Shown here: positions 32,823-40,755 of the stretch, one piece after another
How positions within the stretch are numbered: the first letter of the stretch is position 1
Layout: every line of letters begins with the position of its first letter
DNA from: an uncultured Mobiluncus sp.
GTDB taxonomy: Bacteria > Actinomycetota > Actinomycetes > Actinomycetales > Actinomycetaceae
Length of the DNA: 40,755 nucleotides
Direction: 5' to 3'
NCBI RefSeq assembly: GCF_947254095.1
Contig: NZ_CAMYBV010000017.1
Coordinates: 1 to 40,755 of the forward strand
The notes under the pieces: generated by a model
Told to the model about the DNA's origin: nothing
The model's input: only the letters and a program-made list of their open reading frames with translations
The model's database searches: none
Program-made: the position numbers and the translations under genes

Positions 32823-34373
32823 ATGCCGCCATTTCCAGCAATAGTCCCGGTGAAGCCCGAGGAGCTTTCACCTTTCGAAAAATTTAATCAACTTGTAGCC
32901 AATGCTCTCGGTACCGTCTACGGCATGAGCGTTGGCTATGTGTTGATTGTGGTACTGCTCGGCTTCGGAATCTACGCGACAATTCGCACCGGTGCTGTCC
33001 AGTTCACCATGTTTTCTAAAATGTGGAAGACCGTCATGGGCTCTCGGAAAGGCTCCCATGGAGGCATCAGTTCTTTCCAGGCTTTTGCGGTGGGTTTGGC
33101 TGACCGTGTCGGCACCGGCAACATTGCTGGGGTGGCCATCGCGATTACCCTGGGCGGTGCCGGTTCCATCTTTTGGATGTGGATTGTGGCTCTGGTCGGG
33201 ATGGCGAGCGCTTTCATTGAGGCGACCTTGGCGCAGTTGTTCAAGGTTCGCAATCCCGACGGAACTTTCCGTGGCGGCCCGGCTTTCTATATTGAGCGCG
33301 GTCTCGGTTCGCGTGCCTGGGGTTCGGTCTTTGCGGTTTTGCTCATTTTCACCTACGCTTTCACTTTCCAGCTGATTCAGGCCAATACCCTGGCTGGCTT
33401 GGCGAAGGCGAACTTCGGAATGCCTACCTACGCCACCGGGCTGTTGCTGGTAGCCATCACCGCGCCTTTCTTTATTGCCGGGATTCGTTCGGTGGCGCGT
33501 ATCGCTGAATATCTGGCGCCGCTGATGGCAGTTATTTACATGACGTTGGCTTTGATTGTCATTATCGAGAATATTGGCCAACTCGGTGCGGTTTTCGCCA
33601 TGATCTTCCAGGGTGCTTTCGGCGTGAACTCGGTAGCAGGCGGAACTTTAGGCGGGCTGTTTGCAGCTTTGATGAACGGCACGAAGCGTGGTTTGTTCTC
33701 AAACGAAGCCGGTATGGGGTCTGCCCCGAACGCGGCTGCGACCGCCACCGTGTCCCACCCGGTCAAGCAGGGAATGATTCAGTCCCTCGGTGTGTTCGTG
33801 GACACCATTCTGGTTTGCAGCGCTACCGCTTTTATCGTGCTGCTCGGAGGAGTCTACGATCCGAACGCGGCTGAACAGCCCTCTGACGGCGCGGCCCTCA
33901 CGGTTGATTCTCTGGCTGCGATGGGTCCCTGGACTAAACCGATTATCCTCATCGTTATCTTTATGTTCGTTTACTCGACTTTGCTGGGTAACTTTAGCTA
34001 TTCCGAAGGCAACATCAAATACCTTTTGGGTATCGAAAATAACGCTTGGATTGTCAAGGCGATTTCCATCATCGCGGTGTTCCTGGGCTCAGTGCTCTCC
34101 TTGGAAATGGTGTGGAACTTGGGCGACTGGACCGCGGCGTTGATGGCCATCATGAACTTGGTGGCTTGTACCCTGCTGTTCAAGTGGGCTCTGGGTGCTC
34201 TCAAGGATTACCAGCACCAACTGAAAACTAAGAGCGAGGACGAAATCCGGTTCTGTTCTAGTGACAATGAGTTCCTTCCCGGCGAGCTGCCCACCGATAT
34301 TTGGACGAAAGAAGCTATCGTGCAGGGACGCAACATTTCCAGTGACCCCACTTCCTGGGAACACGGAGACTAA
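32823..34373 (+). CDS. sodium:alanine symporter (AGCS family)
   Basis: This 516-residue membrane protein with about 11 hydrophobic segments belongs to the AGCS family, which imports alanine or glycine with sodium or protons. The signatures AVGLADRVGTGNIAGVAIA, GGPAFYIERGLGSR, NGTKRGLFSNEAGMGSAPNAAATA and GNFSYSEGNI are all intact. A C-terminal hydrophilic tail of about 50 residues (KDYQHQLKTKSEDEIR onward) is longer than in many relatives. It starts 8 nt after the AhpD-like gene and ends before a strong hairpin, so it closes the transport operon. Confidence 0.95.
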   Translation: MPPFPAIVPVKPEELSPFEKFNQLVANALGTVYGMSVGYVLIVVLLGFGIYATIRTGAVQFTMFSKMWKTVMGSRKGSHGGISSFQAFAVGLADRVGTGNIAGVAIAITLGGAGSIFWMWIVALVGMASAFIEATLAQLFKVRNPDGTFRGGPAFYIERGLGSRAWGSVFAVLLIFTYAFTFQLIQANTLAGLAKANFGMPTYATGLLLVAITAPFFIAGIRSVARIAEYLAPLMAVIYMTLALIVIIENIGQLGAVFAMIFQGAFGVNSVAGGTLGGLFAALMNGTKRGLFSNEAGMGSAPNAAATATVSHPVKQGMIQSLGVFVDTILVCSATAFIVLLGGVYDPNAAEQPSDGAALTVDSLAAMGPWTKPIILIVIFMFVYSTLLGNFSYSEGNIKYLLGIENNAWIVKAISIIAVFLGSVLSLEMVWNLGDWTAALMAIMNLVACTLLFKWALGALKDYQHQLKTKSEDEIRFCSSDNEFLPGELPTDIWTKEAIVQGRNISSDPTSWEHGD

Positions 34374-34387
34374 TCTCAATGATTAGT

Positions 34388-34419
34388 TGACCCCAGGAAC
34401 CGTGATGTTCCTGGGGTCA
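34388..34419 (+). terminator. strong hairpin terminator after the symporter gene
   Basis: A perfect 13-bp stem (34388-34400 with 34407-34419) with a 6-nt loop. The following GCTGTATCC is not U-rich, so efficiency is uncertain. A second perfect 6-bp hairpin (34370-34375 with 34381-34386) overlaps the stop codon. Confidence 0.6.
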
Positions 34420-34538
34420 GCTGTATCCCCCGAGCTTGTGCGTCGAACCGTCCCCCGGCCTTTTTGTGTGCGCGGCAAACCCGGTAGCATAGAGGGGCGT
34501 GAAAACGCGATGACAACGAACTATTGAAGGAAGTAAAC

Positions 34539-35801
34539 GTGAGCGATCTGATTGACGAACTGACTTGGCGGGGCCTGATAAAGCAACACACCGATTTGGA
34601 TGCGTTGCGCCGGGCTTTGAACGAAGGTCCGCTCACGTTCTATTGCGGCTTCGACCCGACTGCGGCCTCCCTGCATCACGGACACCTGGTACAGCTCATC
34701 ATGATGCGCCATCTGCAGCTGGCGGGACATCATCCCATCGCCTTGGTTGGGGGTGCGACCGGTTTGATTGGCGACCCGCGCATGACTTCGGAACGCCAGT
34801 TGCAGGATAAGGAAACGGTGGCGGGCTGGGCGGACCGTCTGCAGCACCAAATCGAGCGTTTCCTCGATTTCGAGGGGGACAATCCGGCGCGAATGGTCAA
34901 CAACTTGGAGTGGACCGCGCCCCTGTCCGCGATTGATTTGCTGCGTGACCTAGGTAAGAACTTCCGGATGGGCACCATGCTGTCCAAGGACGCGGTGGCG
35001 CGGCGGCTCAAGAGCGAAGAAGGCATTTCTTTTACAGAATTTTCTTACCAAATCCTGCAAGCTAATGATTATCTGCAGCTGTACCGCAAGTACGGTGTCA
35101 CCTTGGAAACCGGGGGCAATGACCAGTGGGGCAACCTGGTTGGCGGCATGGATCTGATTCGCAAGATTGAAGGCAAAGATGTTCACGTGATGACCACGCC
35201 TTTGATTACCAAGTCTGACGGCACCAAGTTCGGCAAATCCGAAGGCGGCGCGATTTGGCTTGATCCGGAAATGTTCAGCCCCTACGCGTTCTACCAGTTC
35301 TGGTTGAACACCGAGGATGCCGATGTGGTCAACCTGCTGAAAGTCTTTACTTTCCTGAGCCGCGAGGAAATCGAGGCGTTGGAAACCGAAACGAAGCTAA
35401 ACCCGGGGAAGCGTGCCGCCCAACGGGCTTTGGCCGAAGCCGTAACCACCCTGGTGCATGGGGCGGATGAGACCGAGCGGGTGAAAGCCGCTTCGACGGC
35501 ATTGTTCGGACGTGGCGACTTGCGTGAGGTAGACGGGAAAACCCTGGTAGCAGCCACTGCGGACCTGCCGCGCACCCAAGCCGTGCTGGGCGAAACCAAT
35601 ATTTTGCACCTGCTGGTGGACTCGGGATTGGAAAAGGGTATTGGGGCGGCAAAACGTACTGTCGCCTCTGGGGGCGCGTACCTGAATAATGAAAAAGTCG
35701 AGGACGAAAGCCGAGTCGTCACCGCTGCTGATGTGCTGCCCGGCGGGGTCGTCTTGTTCCGGAAGGGCAAACGGCAGCTCGGCGTAGCCGTTACCGAATG
35801 A
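34539..35801 (+). CDS. tyrS: tyrosyl-tRNA synthetase
   Basis: TyrS charges tRNA-Tyr. The 420-residue class I enzyme has YCGFDPTAASLHHGHL (HIGH equivalent HHGH), the tyrosine-binding SYQILQANDYLQLY and GGNDQWGNLVGG segments, KFGKSEGG (KMSKS equivalent) and a C-terminal S4 RNA-binding domain (about 355-420). The GTG at 34539 is chosen over the TTG at 34524 because GAAGGAAG lies 5-13 nt upstream. I see no T-box in the 165-nt gap. It is monocistronic, between a terminator-like hairpin and a bulged stem. Confidence 0.97.
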   Translation: MSDLIDELTWRGLIKQHTDLDALRRALNEGPLTFYCGFDPTAASLHHGHLVQLIMMRHLQLAGHHPIALVGGATGLIGDPRMTSERQLQDKETVAGWADRLQHQIERFLDFEGDNPARMVNNLEWTAPLSAIDLLRDLGKNFRMGTMLSKDAVARRLKSEEGISFTEFSYQILQANDYLQLYRKYGVTLETGGNDQWGNLVGGMDLIRKIEGKDVHVMTTPLITKSDGTKFGKSEGGAIWLDPEMFSPYAFYQFWLNTEDADVVNLLKVFTFLSREEIEALETETKLNPGKRAAQRALAEAVTTLVHGADETERVKAASTALFGRGDLREVDGKTLVAATADLPRTQAVLGETNILHLLVDSGLEKGIGAAKRTVASGGAYLNNEKVEDESRVVTAADVLPGGVVLFRKGKRQLGVAVTE

Positions 35802-35838
35802 AGGTAACGCAGACATTTTCCAATTCCGCGTTCACCTT
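35801..35838 (+). terminator. possible terminator after tyrS
   Basis: A 10-bp stem with one bulged base pairs 35801-35810 with 35828-35838, starting on the stop codon. There is no U-run, so it may be only a stabilising 3' hairpin. A candidate -10 (TAAAAT, 35860-35865) for the next gene follows. Confidence 0.4.
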
Positions 35839-35913
35839 TCGTAGATAGGCAATCTGTCCTAAAATGGGTTTAAATCCCAGTGGTGTGATACTGAACTGTC
35901 AAAGGAGACTGTA

Positions 35914-37533
35914 ATGTCCGATACGGTAACAAAGACGATTTACCCTTCTGCCCAGGCCGAAGCCCAAGCACATCAGATGCACCAGCGCTGTGAGGCTTCT
36001 TTCCGCAGCTTGGTGCCAAACCTGGAGCGTACGGTGGGGCTGCCGGAAGGTCGTCCGTTACGGGCTGTACAGTCGCCGTTTACCGGCATTGATGCTTTCG
36101 GGGTTCCCCAAGCCACCCTGGCAGACTTGGACCAAGCCATAGTGCGTGCTCGCAGTGCGGGGCGGCGCTGGGGCAAGGCTCCCGCCGCCACCCGGGCGCA
36201 GTTTTTGTACAGACTTCATGACTTGCTGTGGCAGCACATGGACGAAATCCTCGACGTGATTCAGTGGGAAACCGGCAAGTCCCGCTACCACGCTTATGAC
36301 GAAATCCAGGATATTGCCCTGAACTGCCGCTACTATGCGCGCACCCTGTCTCATGCGGTTCGTGATGAGCGCCGTCGCGGGGCGTTTCCCGGCGTGACGC
36401 GTACTTTCGTAATGTATGAGCCCAAGGGTGTTGTGGGGGTAATTGCGCCGTGGAACTACCCACTGTCGATGGGGATTACGGACGCTATCGCGGCTCTGGC
36501 GGCTGGTAATGCCATCGTGACCAAGCCTGATTCCAACACCCCGTTGTCAGTGGTGGTCGGCAAAGCCCTGATGGTAAAGGCCGGTCTGGACCCCGATTTG
36601 TTCATTTTGGTGCCCGGACGTGGCTCTGAGCTGGGGACTCCGCTCATTCAACAAGTCGATTTCATGATGTTTACCGGTTCGACCGCCACGGGTCGGATTA
36701 TTGCCAAGCAATCGGGGGAAAACCTGATTGGGGTTTCGGCTGAACTCGGCGGCAAGAACCCGATGATAGTGCTGGAGGACGCGCGAGTCGACGATGCGGT
36801 GGCAGGCCTGGTACGGTCCGCCTACGCCAACACTGGCCAGCTTTGCGTTTCGATTGAGCGTCTCTATGTCCAAGACTCGATTTACGACGAGTTCAAAGCC
36901 AAGCTCATCAAACGTATCAACGATATGAAGATTGCGGTTTCCTTTGATTGGGAGGCCGATATGGGGGTCTTAGTTTCAGACCACCAGCTCGAAACGATTG
37001 ATACCCAAGTTCAGGACGCTCTGAGCAAGGGCGCGGTAGCTCTGGCCGGCGGCCACGCACTGCCCGAAATTAGCTACACCGCCTATGCCCCCACCCTTCT
37101 GGAAGGTGTCGAGGAAGGAATGACCCTGTACGACCATGAGACTTTTGGTCCCGTGGTGTCGCTGTATCGTTTCCACACCGATGAACAGGCAATCGCCCTG
37201 GCTAATGACACGAATTACGGTTTGAATGCCTCGGTTTGGGGCAAACCGGCTCACGCTGTGGCAGTAGCTCGCCGGATTGAGGCCGGCACGGTCAATGTCA
37301 ACGAGGGATTCACCGCTGCCTGGGGTTCCACCGATGCTCCTATGGGTGGCTGGAAAGATTCCGGTCTGGGCCGTCGCCACGGGATTGAGGGCATCCATAA
37401 ATACATGGAATCTCGCACCATCGCGGTGCAAAACCGCGCGGTGCCGATTGCGCCGGTTATGGGCTTGAGCCAGGCACAATACGTCAAGGTCTTAAAATTC
37501 GCCCTGAAAGCTATGCGGCGGCTGCATCTCTAG
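35914..37533 (+). CDS. gabD2: succinate-semialdehyde dehydrogenase, GabD2-like
   Basis: The 539-residue aldehyde dehydrogenase is closest in character to mycobacterial GabD2 (NADP-dependent oxidation of succinate semialdehyde to succinate). Visible are the cofactor segment IAPWNYPLSMGITDAIAAL, MFTGSTATGRIIA, the base-carrying ELGGKNPMIV and the catalytic cysteine in NTGQLCVSIERLYV. The C-terminal tail after MESRTIAVQNRAV is about 30 residues longer than in simple ALDHs, as in GabD2. AAAGGAGACT gives a strong ribosome site. GABA or a 2-oxoglutarate bypass could supply the substrate; neither pathway is represented here, so related semialdehydes remain possible. Confidence 0.88.
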   Translation: MSDTVTKTIYPSAQAEAQAHQMHQRCEASFRSLVPNLERTVGLPEGRPLRAVQSPFTGIDAFGVPQATLADLDQAIVRARSAGRRWGKAPAATRAQFLYRLHDLLWQHMDEILDVIQWETGKSRYHAYDEIQDIALNCRYYARTLSHAVRDERRRGAFPGVTRTFVMYEPKGVVGVIAPWNYPLSMGITDAIAALAAGNAIVTKPDSNTPLSVVVGKALMVKAGLDPDLFILVPGRGSELGTPLIQQVDFMMFTGSTATGRIIAKQSGENLIGVSAELGGKNPMIVLEDARVDDAVAGLVRSAYANTGQLCVSIERLYVQDSIYDEFKAKLIKRINDMKIAVSFDWEADMGVLVSDHQLETIDTQVQDALSKGAVALAGGHALPEISYTAYAPTLLEGVEEGMTLYDHETFGPVVSLYRFHTDEQAIALANDTNYGLNASVWGKPAHAVAVARRIEAGTVNVNEGFTAAWGSTDAPMGGWKDSGLGRRHGIEGIHKYMESRTIAVQNRAVPIAPVMGLSQAQYVKVLKFALKAMRRLHL

Positions 37534-37552
37534 GGACGCATTTTCGTCTTTA

Positions 37553-37604
37553 CGGCGGGTTCGGAATCGTCCCGAAGTAACGTTCGGCGTGACCGGACCC
37601 GCCG
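37553..37604. terminator. convergent two-tier hairpin between gabD2 and folA
   Basis: Arms 37553-37564 and 37593-37604 are complementary over 12 positions with one G-U pair, and the loop holds a second 5-bp stem (CCGAA/TTCGG). It lies between convergent genes and could stop transcription from both sides; flanking T-runs are weak. Confidence 0.45.
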
Positions 37605-37623
37605 ATTTGTGCGAACGAAGGCT

Positions 37624-38265
37624 TTAGCGGGGAATGTAGTAGCGTACCCGCCAGGCGGCGTCTCCGGACTTCGGGCGCCAGTTTTCGTCCGAACGGGTCA
37701 GGTCCAGTTGCCAGCGAACCGGGTCGACGACCGGGGCGTAAGCCACCGTGCTCATGGGGGGCACAATAGCGGTCATGTCCAGTTGGGTGACCACCAGCAA
37801 ATCCGCCAGTCCCAGCTCCATGACTTCGCGATACACTTTCGCTCCGCCGGTAATCCACACCTGGGGGGTGTTGGCGCAAAGTTCCAGAGCCTCCGTAAGG
37901 CTGTGCGCGACCTCAACATCGGGGGCAGCGAACTCGCGAGACCCGGTAAGCACGATATTGCGCCGACCGGGCAAAGCCTGTCCCAGAGAGAGGAATGAGG
38001 CGCGTCCCATAATTACCGGACTGCCCATGGTAGTGTCTTTGAAATGTTTGAAGTCAGCGGGGACGTGCCACAGCATCTTGCCGCCGGCCCCCAACACTTG
38101 TGCCTTGTCCTCGGCCCAAATCATTCCCAGCACACCGATGCCGTGTCCGGCGCGTGACCCCGACGGGGAACCCTCCGGGGTGGGTGCCGAGTCAGGAGAG
38201 ACGGGCGGAGTCCATCCGTAGGGGTTGTACACCGGTTTATTTGCGCCAGGGTTTAAGCCGACCAT
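37624..38265 (-). CDS. folA: dihydrofolate reductase with proline-rich N-terminal extension
   Basis: DHFR regenerates tetrahydrofolate, which thymidylate synthase upstream in the same operon consumes. The catalytic domain starts near residue 43 (IGVLGMIWAEDKAQVLGAGG) and includes MLWHVPADFKHFK with the substrate aspartate, PVIMGRASFLSLG, GRRNIVLTGS and VWITGGAKVYREV. The first about 42 residues are low-complexity, rich in Pro, Ser and Gly, and are absent from ordinary bacterial DHFRs. ATG 38265 has GAGAGG 5 nt upstream; a GTG at 38277 is also possible and would almost touch the thyA stop. The overlap-like spacing implies translational coupling with thyA. Confidence 0.92.
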   Translation of the reverse strand: MVGLNPGANKPVYNPYGWTPPVSPDSAPTPEGSPSGSRAGHGIGVLGMIWAEDKAQVLGAGGKMLWHVPADFKHFKDTTMGSPVIMGRASFLSLGQALPGRRNIVLTGSREFAAPDVEVAHSLTEALELCANTPQVWITGGAKVYREVMELGLADLLVVTQLDMTAIVPPMSTVAYAPVVDPVRWQLDLTRSDENWRPKSGDAAWRVRYYIPR

Positions 38266-38278
38266 GCTGCCTCTCACT

Positions 38279-39079
38279 TCAGACCGCTACGGGAGCGGAA
38301 ATCTTTGGGTGGTGTTGATAATTCGCCAGACGAATCATGTCAAAAGTGTAGCCGTCAATGGAGTCGGCTTTATCCAGTTCCAGAGTGGGGAAGGGGTACG
38401 GCTCACGAGACAGCTGCTGGGTGACTTGGTCCACGTGGTTGGAATAAATGTGGCAGTCTCCGCCGGTCCACACGAGTTCGCCGACCTGTAAATCAGACTG
38501 TTGAGCCAGCATATGGGTCAGCAAGGCATAGGAGGCGATGTTGAAAGGCACCCCCAGGAACATATCCGCCGAACGCTGATAGATCTGCAGGGAGAGCCGA
38601 CCTTGCCCGACCCAGCATTGAAAGAAAGCATGGCAGGGAGCCAGCGCCATCCGATTCAGGTCCGAAACGTTCCAAGCCGACACCAGCATCCGCCGGGAAG
38701 AAGGGTCGTTTTGCAAGGTATCGAGCAGGTTTTTCACCTGATCCACCGGACCGGCCGCAGTGGGCCAGGCACGCCACTGGTGGCCGTAGATGGGACCCAA
38801 ATCGCCGGATTCGTCCGCCCACTCGTCCCAGATATGGATATTGTTTTCCTTTAGCCAGTGGTTATTCGTTCCCCCCTGCAAGAACCACAGCAGCTCGCCG
38901 ACCACACCGTGCCAGTACAGGCTCTTGGTGGTGATGGCGGGAAAACCTTGCGAGAGGTCGTAGCGCAGCTGACGTCCAAAAATTGAGCGGGTTCCCGTTC
39001 TGGTACGGTCGGCTTTTTCCACGCCATGAGACATAATGTCGGCTAGCAAGTCCTCGTATTGGTGGTCGGTGATGGTCAT
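38279..39079 (-). CDS. thyA: thymidylate synthase ThyA
   Basis: ThyA methylates dUMP to dTMP with methylene-tetrahydrofolate, leaving dihydrofolate for FolA. The 266-residue protein has DRTRTGTRSIFGRQLRYDL, WFLQGGTNNHWL, the catalytic cysteine in ALAPCHAFFQCWV, LQIYQRSADMFLGVPFNIA and GDCHIYSNHVDQVTQQLSR. Length matches the canonical enzyme. AGAAGGGA precedes the ATG. It heads the thyA-folA operon. Confidence 0.98.
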   Translation of the reverse strand: MTITDHQYEDLLADIMSHGVEKADRTRTGTRSIFGRQLRYDLSQGFPAITTKSLYWHGVVGELLWFLQGGTNNHWLKENNIHIWDEWADESGDLGPIYGHQWRAWPTAAGPVDQVKNLLDTLQNDPSSRRMLVSAWNVSDLNRMALAPCHAFFQCWVGQGRLSLQIYQRSADMFLGVPFNIASYALLTHMLAQQSDLQVGELVWTGGDCHIYSNHVDQVTQQLSREPYPFPTLELDKADSIDGYTFDMIRLANYQHHPKISAPVAV

Positions 39080-39134
39080 ATCTTCCCTTCTTAGACGCGC
39101 TGAAGGTGGTATAGAACCACTGTATCAGGGACGC

Positions 39135-39626
39135 TTACAGCAAAAATTCGTCTGCTCTGGTGGTCTCTTTGGCGAAAGCGTTTTTAATGGTCTTTATCAC
39201 GGCTCGCTCGACCCCCTCCGCAAAAAAAGGAATTGCGCAGGTAACTTCGCCCTCCAGCGTAACCTCGGTGCCGGACTCAGAAATCGGCTCAGATCTCGCC
39301 GCCATAGTGGTCGAAAACTTTACCGGAACACCCGCCATCGAGCCGCTCATAGTGCCGTTCTCAACCCACCCGGACTGATCCAAATCCCAGACTTCCACCA
39401 CTTTTAGGTTCAGCCCGGAATTGAGCTTGGTGGCCAGCTGGTCTAGGTATTCAGTAGAGATCGATACGGTGGAAGACACCCGGATGCGGTTATCGACCAG
39501 ACTCAAATCGACTTGAGCGTCATTATCAAAATCGGCCCAGCGTTTCTTGTAGTATTCCTGGTTTTTCAACATCGCGGTGACCTGGGCGCGAGAACCGGGA
39601 TAAACCAGGGTCTGGGTAAATTTCAT
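39135..39626 (-). CDS. DUF2505 family protein (SRPBCC-like)
   Basis: The 163-residue protein begins MKFTQTLVYPGSRAQVTAML, the standard start of DUF2505, an actinobacterial family with a START/SRPBCC-like fold that may hold a hydrophobic ligand. Alternating strands continue through RIRVSSTVSISTEYL and VTLEGEVTCAIPFFAEGVE to a C-terminal helix (RAVIKTIKNAFAKETTRA). No function is known. The ATG at 39626 has AGGAG 9 nt upstream; the ATG at 39650 is in frame but less well placed. It is 55 nt upstream of thyA on the same strand and diverges from the kinase gene. Confidence 0.85.
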   Translation of the reverse strand: MKFTQTLVYPGSRAQVTAMLKNQEYYKKRWADFDNDAQVDLSLVDNRIRVSSTVSISTEYLDQLATKLNSGLNLKVVEVWDLDQSGWVENGTMSGSMAGVPVKFSTTMAARSEPISESGTEVTLEGEVTCAIPFFAEGVERAVIKTIKNAFAKETTRADEFLL

Positions 39627-39698
39627 GTCGGGTTTCTCCTGAAGTTTCAATTACCTCTATATTCTAAATGCAGGTTGCTCAAAACACAGCCCAACGCA

Positions 39699-39704
39699 TA
39701 ACCT
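39699..39704 (+). promoter_or_regulatory. -10 element of the PdtaS-like kinase gene (leaderless)
   Basis: TAACCT lies exactly 6 nt before the GTG at 39711; the same hexamer and spacing occur before the ligase gene at 5992. GAGAGG directly touches the start codon and is too close to serve as a ribosome site. Confidence 0.5.
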
Positions 39705-39710
39705 GAGAGG

Positions 39711-40755
39711 GTGTCCACGTTTAAACGCTCCCTGGGGGAACCACCGTTCCAGGAATTACCCGAAGAAGCAGTAGAACAGCTGTATCGTTTGGTGTCAGAC
39801 TGGCAGATTATCTCTGACCTTTCCCAAGCTGATTTGTTGCTGTGGTTGCCCAACCGTTACGACGGCATGTCTTGCGCGGCACACTGTCGTCCGGCCACGG
39901 GTCCGACGGTGCACCTCGATGATGTCATTGGGCTGAACTTGCCTGCCACCCGTCTGTCCCTGCTGGAACAGGTCCTGTTAAAAGGGGAAATTATTGAGAA
40001 CCCCGTACACCGCTGGACGGGGATGAATACGGTATCTGAAGTGCTGGTGCCCGTGCCTTTTGCAGGACGAAACATCGGGGTCTTGGCGATTGAAACCAAC
40101 CTGGCTTTCCAGGTCGGTGAGATTGGCGGCGAGGGTTGGTTCAAAGCGGTTTCCCGAACCCTGTGGAAGATGGTGGCGGCCGGAGATTTTCCTTTCGAGG
40201 TCACCCCGACCACCGGCAAACACGGCAATCCCCGGGTGGCCGATGGGGCGCTGATGCTGGATAGCGAGGGGGTGGTAGAGCATTGCTCACCAAACGGGAT
40301 TTCTGCTTTTAAACGGCTGGGGTTTAACAACCAGCTTTATGGCGCGAAACTTAGCGACTCCGTCTTGCCGCTGCTGGAAAAAGGCAACGTTATCGATGAG
40401 GATTTGTCTACGGTGCTGTGGGGACGCTCCTCGGCTCTGGCCGAGATTGACGTGCGCGGAGTGGATTTGACCATCCGTTCGCTACCGCTGGTCGAGGAAG
40501 GGGAGCGGATTGGGGCTCTGCTGCTGTGCCGCGACGTGACCGAAAAACGCCATCGCGAAAAGGAACTGTTGAGCAAAGATGCCACCATCCGCGAAGTACA
40601 TCACCGGGTGAAAAACAACCTCCAAACGGTTAGCGCCCTGCTGCGCCTGCAAGCTCGTCGTTCGGATAACACGGTGGTTCAAGAGGCGCTGTCGCAGGCA
40701 GAACGGCGAATTTCGATTATCGCGATGGTGCACGAGGCGCTGTCGCATACGGTTG
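39711..40755 (+). CDS. pdtaS: PdtaS-like sensor histidine kinase (3' end cut by window)
   Basis: 348 residues are in the window, with no stop before the edge. The order is an N-terminal GAF-like domain (about 1-150: LVSDWQIISDLSQADLLLW, SEVLVPVPFAGRNIGVLAIE), a PAS domain (about 170-285, ending LCRDVTEKRHREKEL) and the start of a HisKA_2 domain with the phospho-acceptor motif EVHHRVKNNLQTVSALLRLQ, then the dimerisation helix RRISIIAMVHEALS. This is the architecture of actinobacterial PdtaS, a soluble kinase that signals to the RNA-binding antiterminator PdtaR. The ATPase domain lies beyond the window. The start is set by the leaderless -10 box. It diverges from the DUF2505 gene. Confidence 0.92.
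   Translation, partial: MSTFKRSLGEPPFQELPEEAVEQLYRLVSDWQIISDLSQADLLLWLPNRYDGMSCAAHCRPATGPTVHLDDVIGLNLPATRLSLLEQVLLKGEIIENPVHRWTGMNTVSEVLVPVPFAGRNIGVLAIETNLAFQVGEIGGEGWFKAVSRTLWKMVAAGDFPFEVTPTTGKHGNPRVADGALMLDSEGVVEHCSPNGISAFKRLGFNNQLYGAKLSDSVLPLLEKGNVIDEDLSTVLWGRSSALAEIDVRGVDLTIRSLPLVEEGERIGALLLCRDVTEKRHREKELLSKDATIREVHHRVKNNLQTVSALLRLQARRSDNTVVQEALSQAERRISIIAMVHEALSHTV

Overview
The window looks like a chromosomal segment from a mid-to-high-GC actinobacterium. The gene order around pheST, the arginine cluster, the Nif3/coiled-coil/rnpB block, ppgK, a long-form map, gabD2 and a PdtaS-type kinase all fit Actinobacteria. A cytosolic CZB chemoreceptor suggests a motile cell. Together with the small-genome style of the layout this makes a Mobiluncus-like member of the Actinomycetaceae my best guess, but this is inference; no rRNA or species marker is present.

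Layout. 1-607 is non-coding: a 180-bp repeat unit (one full copy and one partial copy) built of perfect small hairpins, then a stretch with further hairpins. 608-4336 (+) carries lipB, a KstD/fumarate-reductase-like flavoprotein and lipA, so the two lipoate genes are separated by an unrelated oxidoreductase. An acyl-adenylating ligase (-) converges on lipA. 6042-8107 (+) is nif3-like, a coiled-coil protein whose zinc ribbon has lost its cysteines, and the RNase P RNA. 8258-10937 (-) is ppgK, map and panB. 11086-13601 (+) is a C69 dipeptidase and a lipid kinase. 13685-15669 (-) is a YwiC-like membrane protein and the soluble chemoreceptor. 15908-28389 (+) is pheS, pheT, a DUF1287 protein and argC-J-B-D-R-G-H, with ArgR-type operators before argC and argJ and no argF. 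28483-28829 (+) is a short self-contained transcription unit with a structured leader, a 50-residue ORF and a terminator. msrA (-) and a NUDIX hydrolase (+) diverge next. 30248-34373 (+) is an OPT oligopeptide transporter, an AhpD-like protein and an alanine/sodium symporter, in apparent operon order. tyrS and gabD2 (+) follow, then thyA-folA and a DUF2505 protein (-), and finally a PdtaS-like histidine kinase (+) cut by the window end.

How the genes work together. lipB and lipA build lipoyl groups. The arg genes make arginine through the acetyl-ornithine cycle, with argR closing the feedback loop; the ornithine carbamoyltransferase step must be encoded elsewhere. thyA and folA form the dTMP/tetrahydrofolate pair. 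OPT plus the alanine symporter looks like a peptide and amino-acid uptake module.

The most unusual signals are the small transcription unit at 28.5 kb, whose extreme 5' end can pair with its own terminator arm; the hairpin-mosaic repeat at the left edge; the cysteine-less zinc ribbon; and a repeated promoter pattern (TANNNT exactly 6-7 nt before ATG/GTG) that predicts many leaderless mRNAs. I see no CRISPR array, transposase, phage genes or intact tRNA gene.
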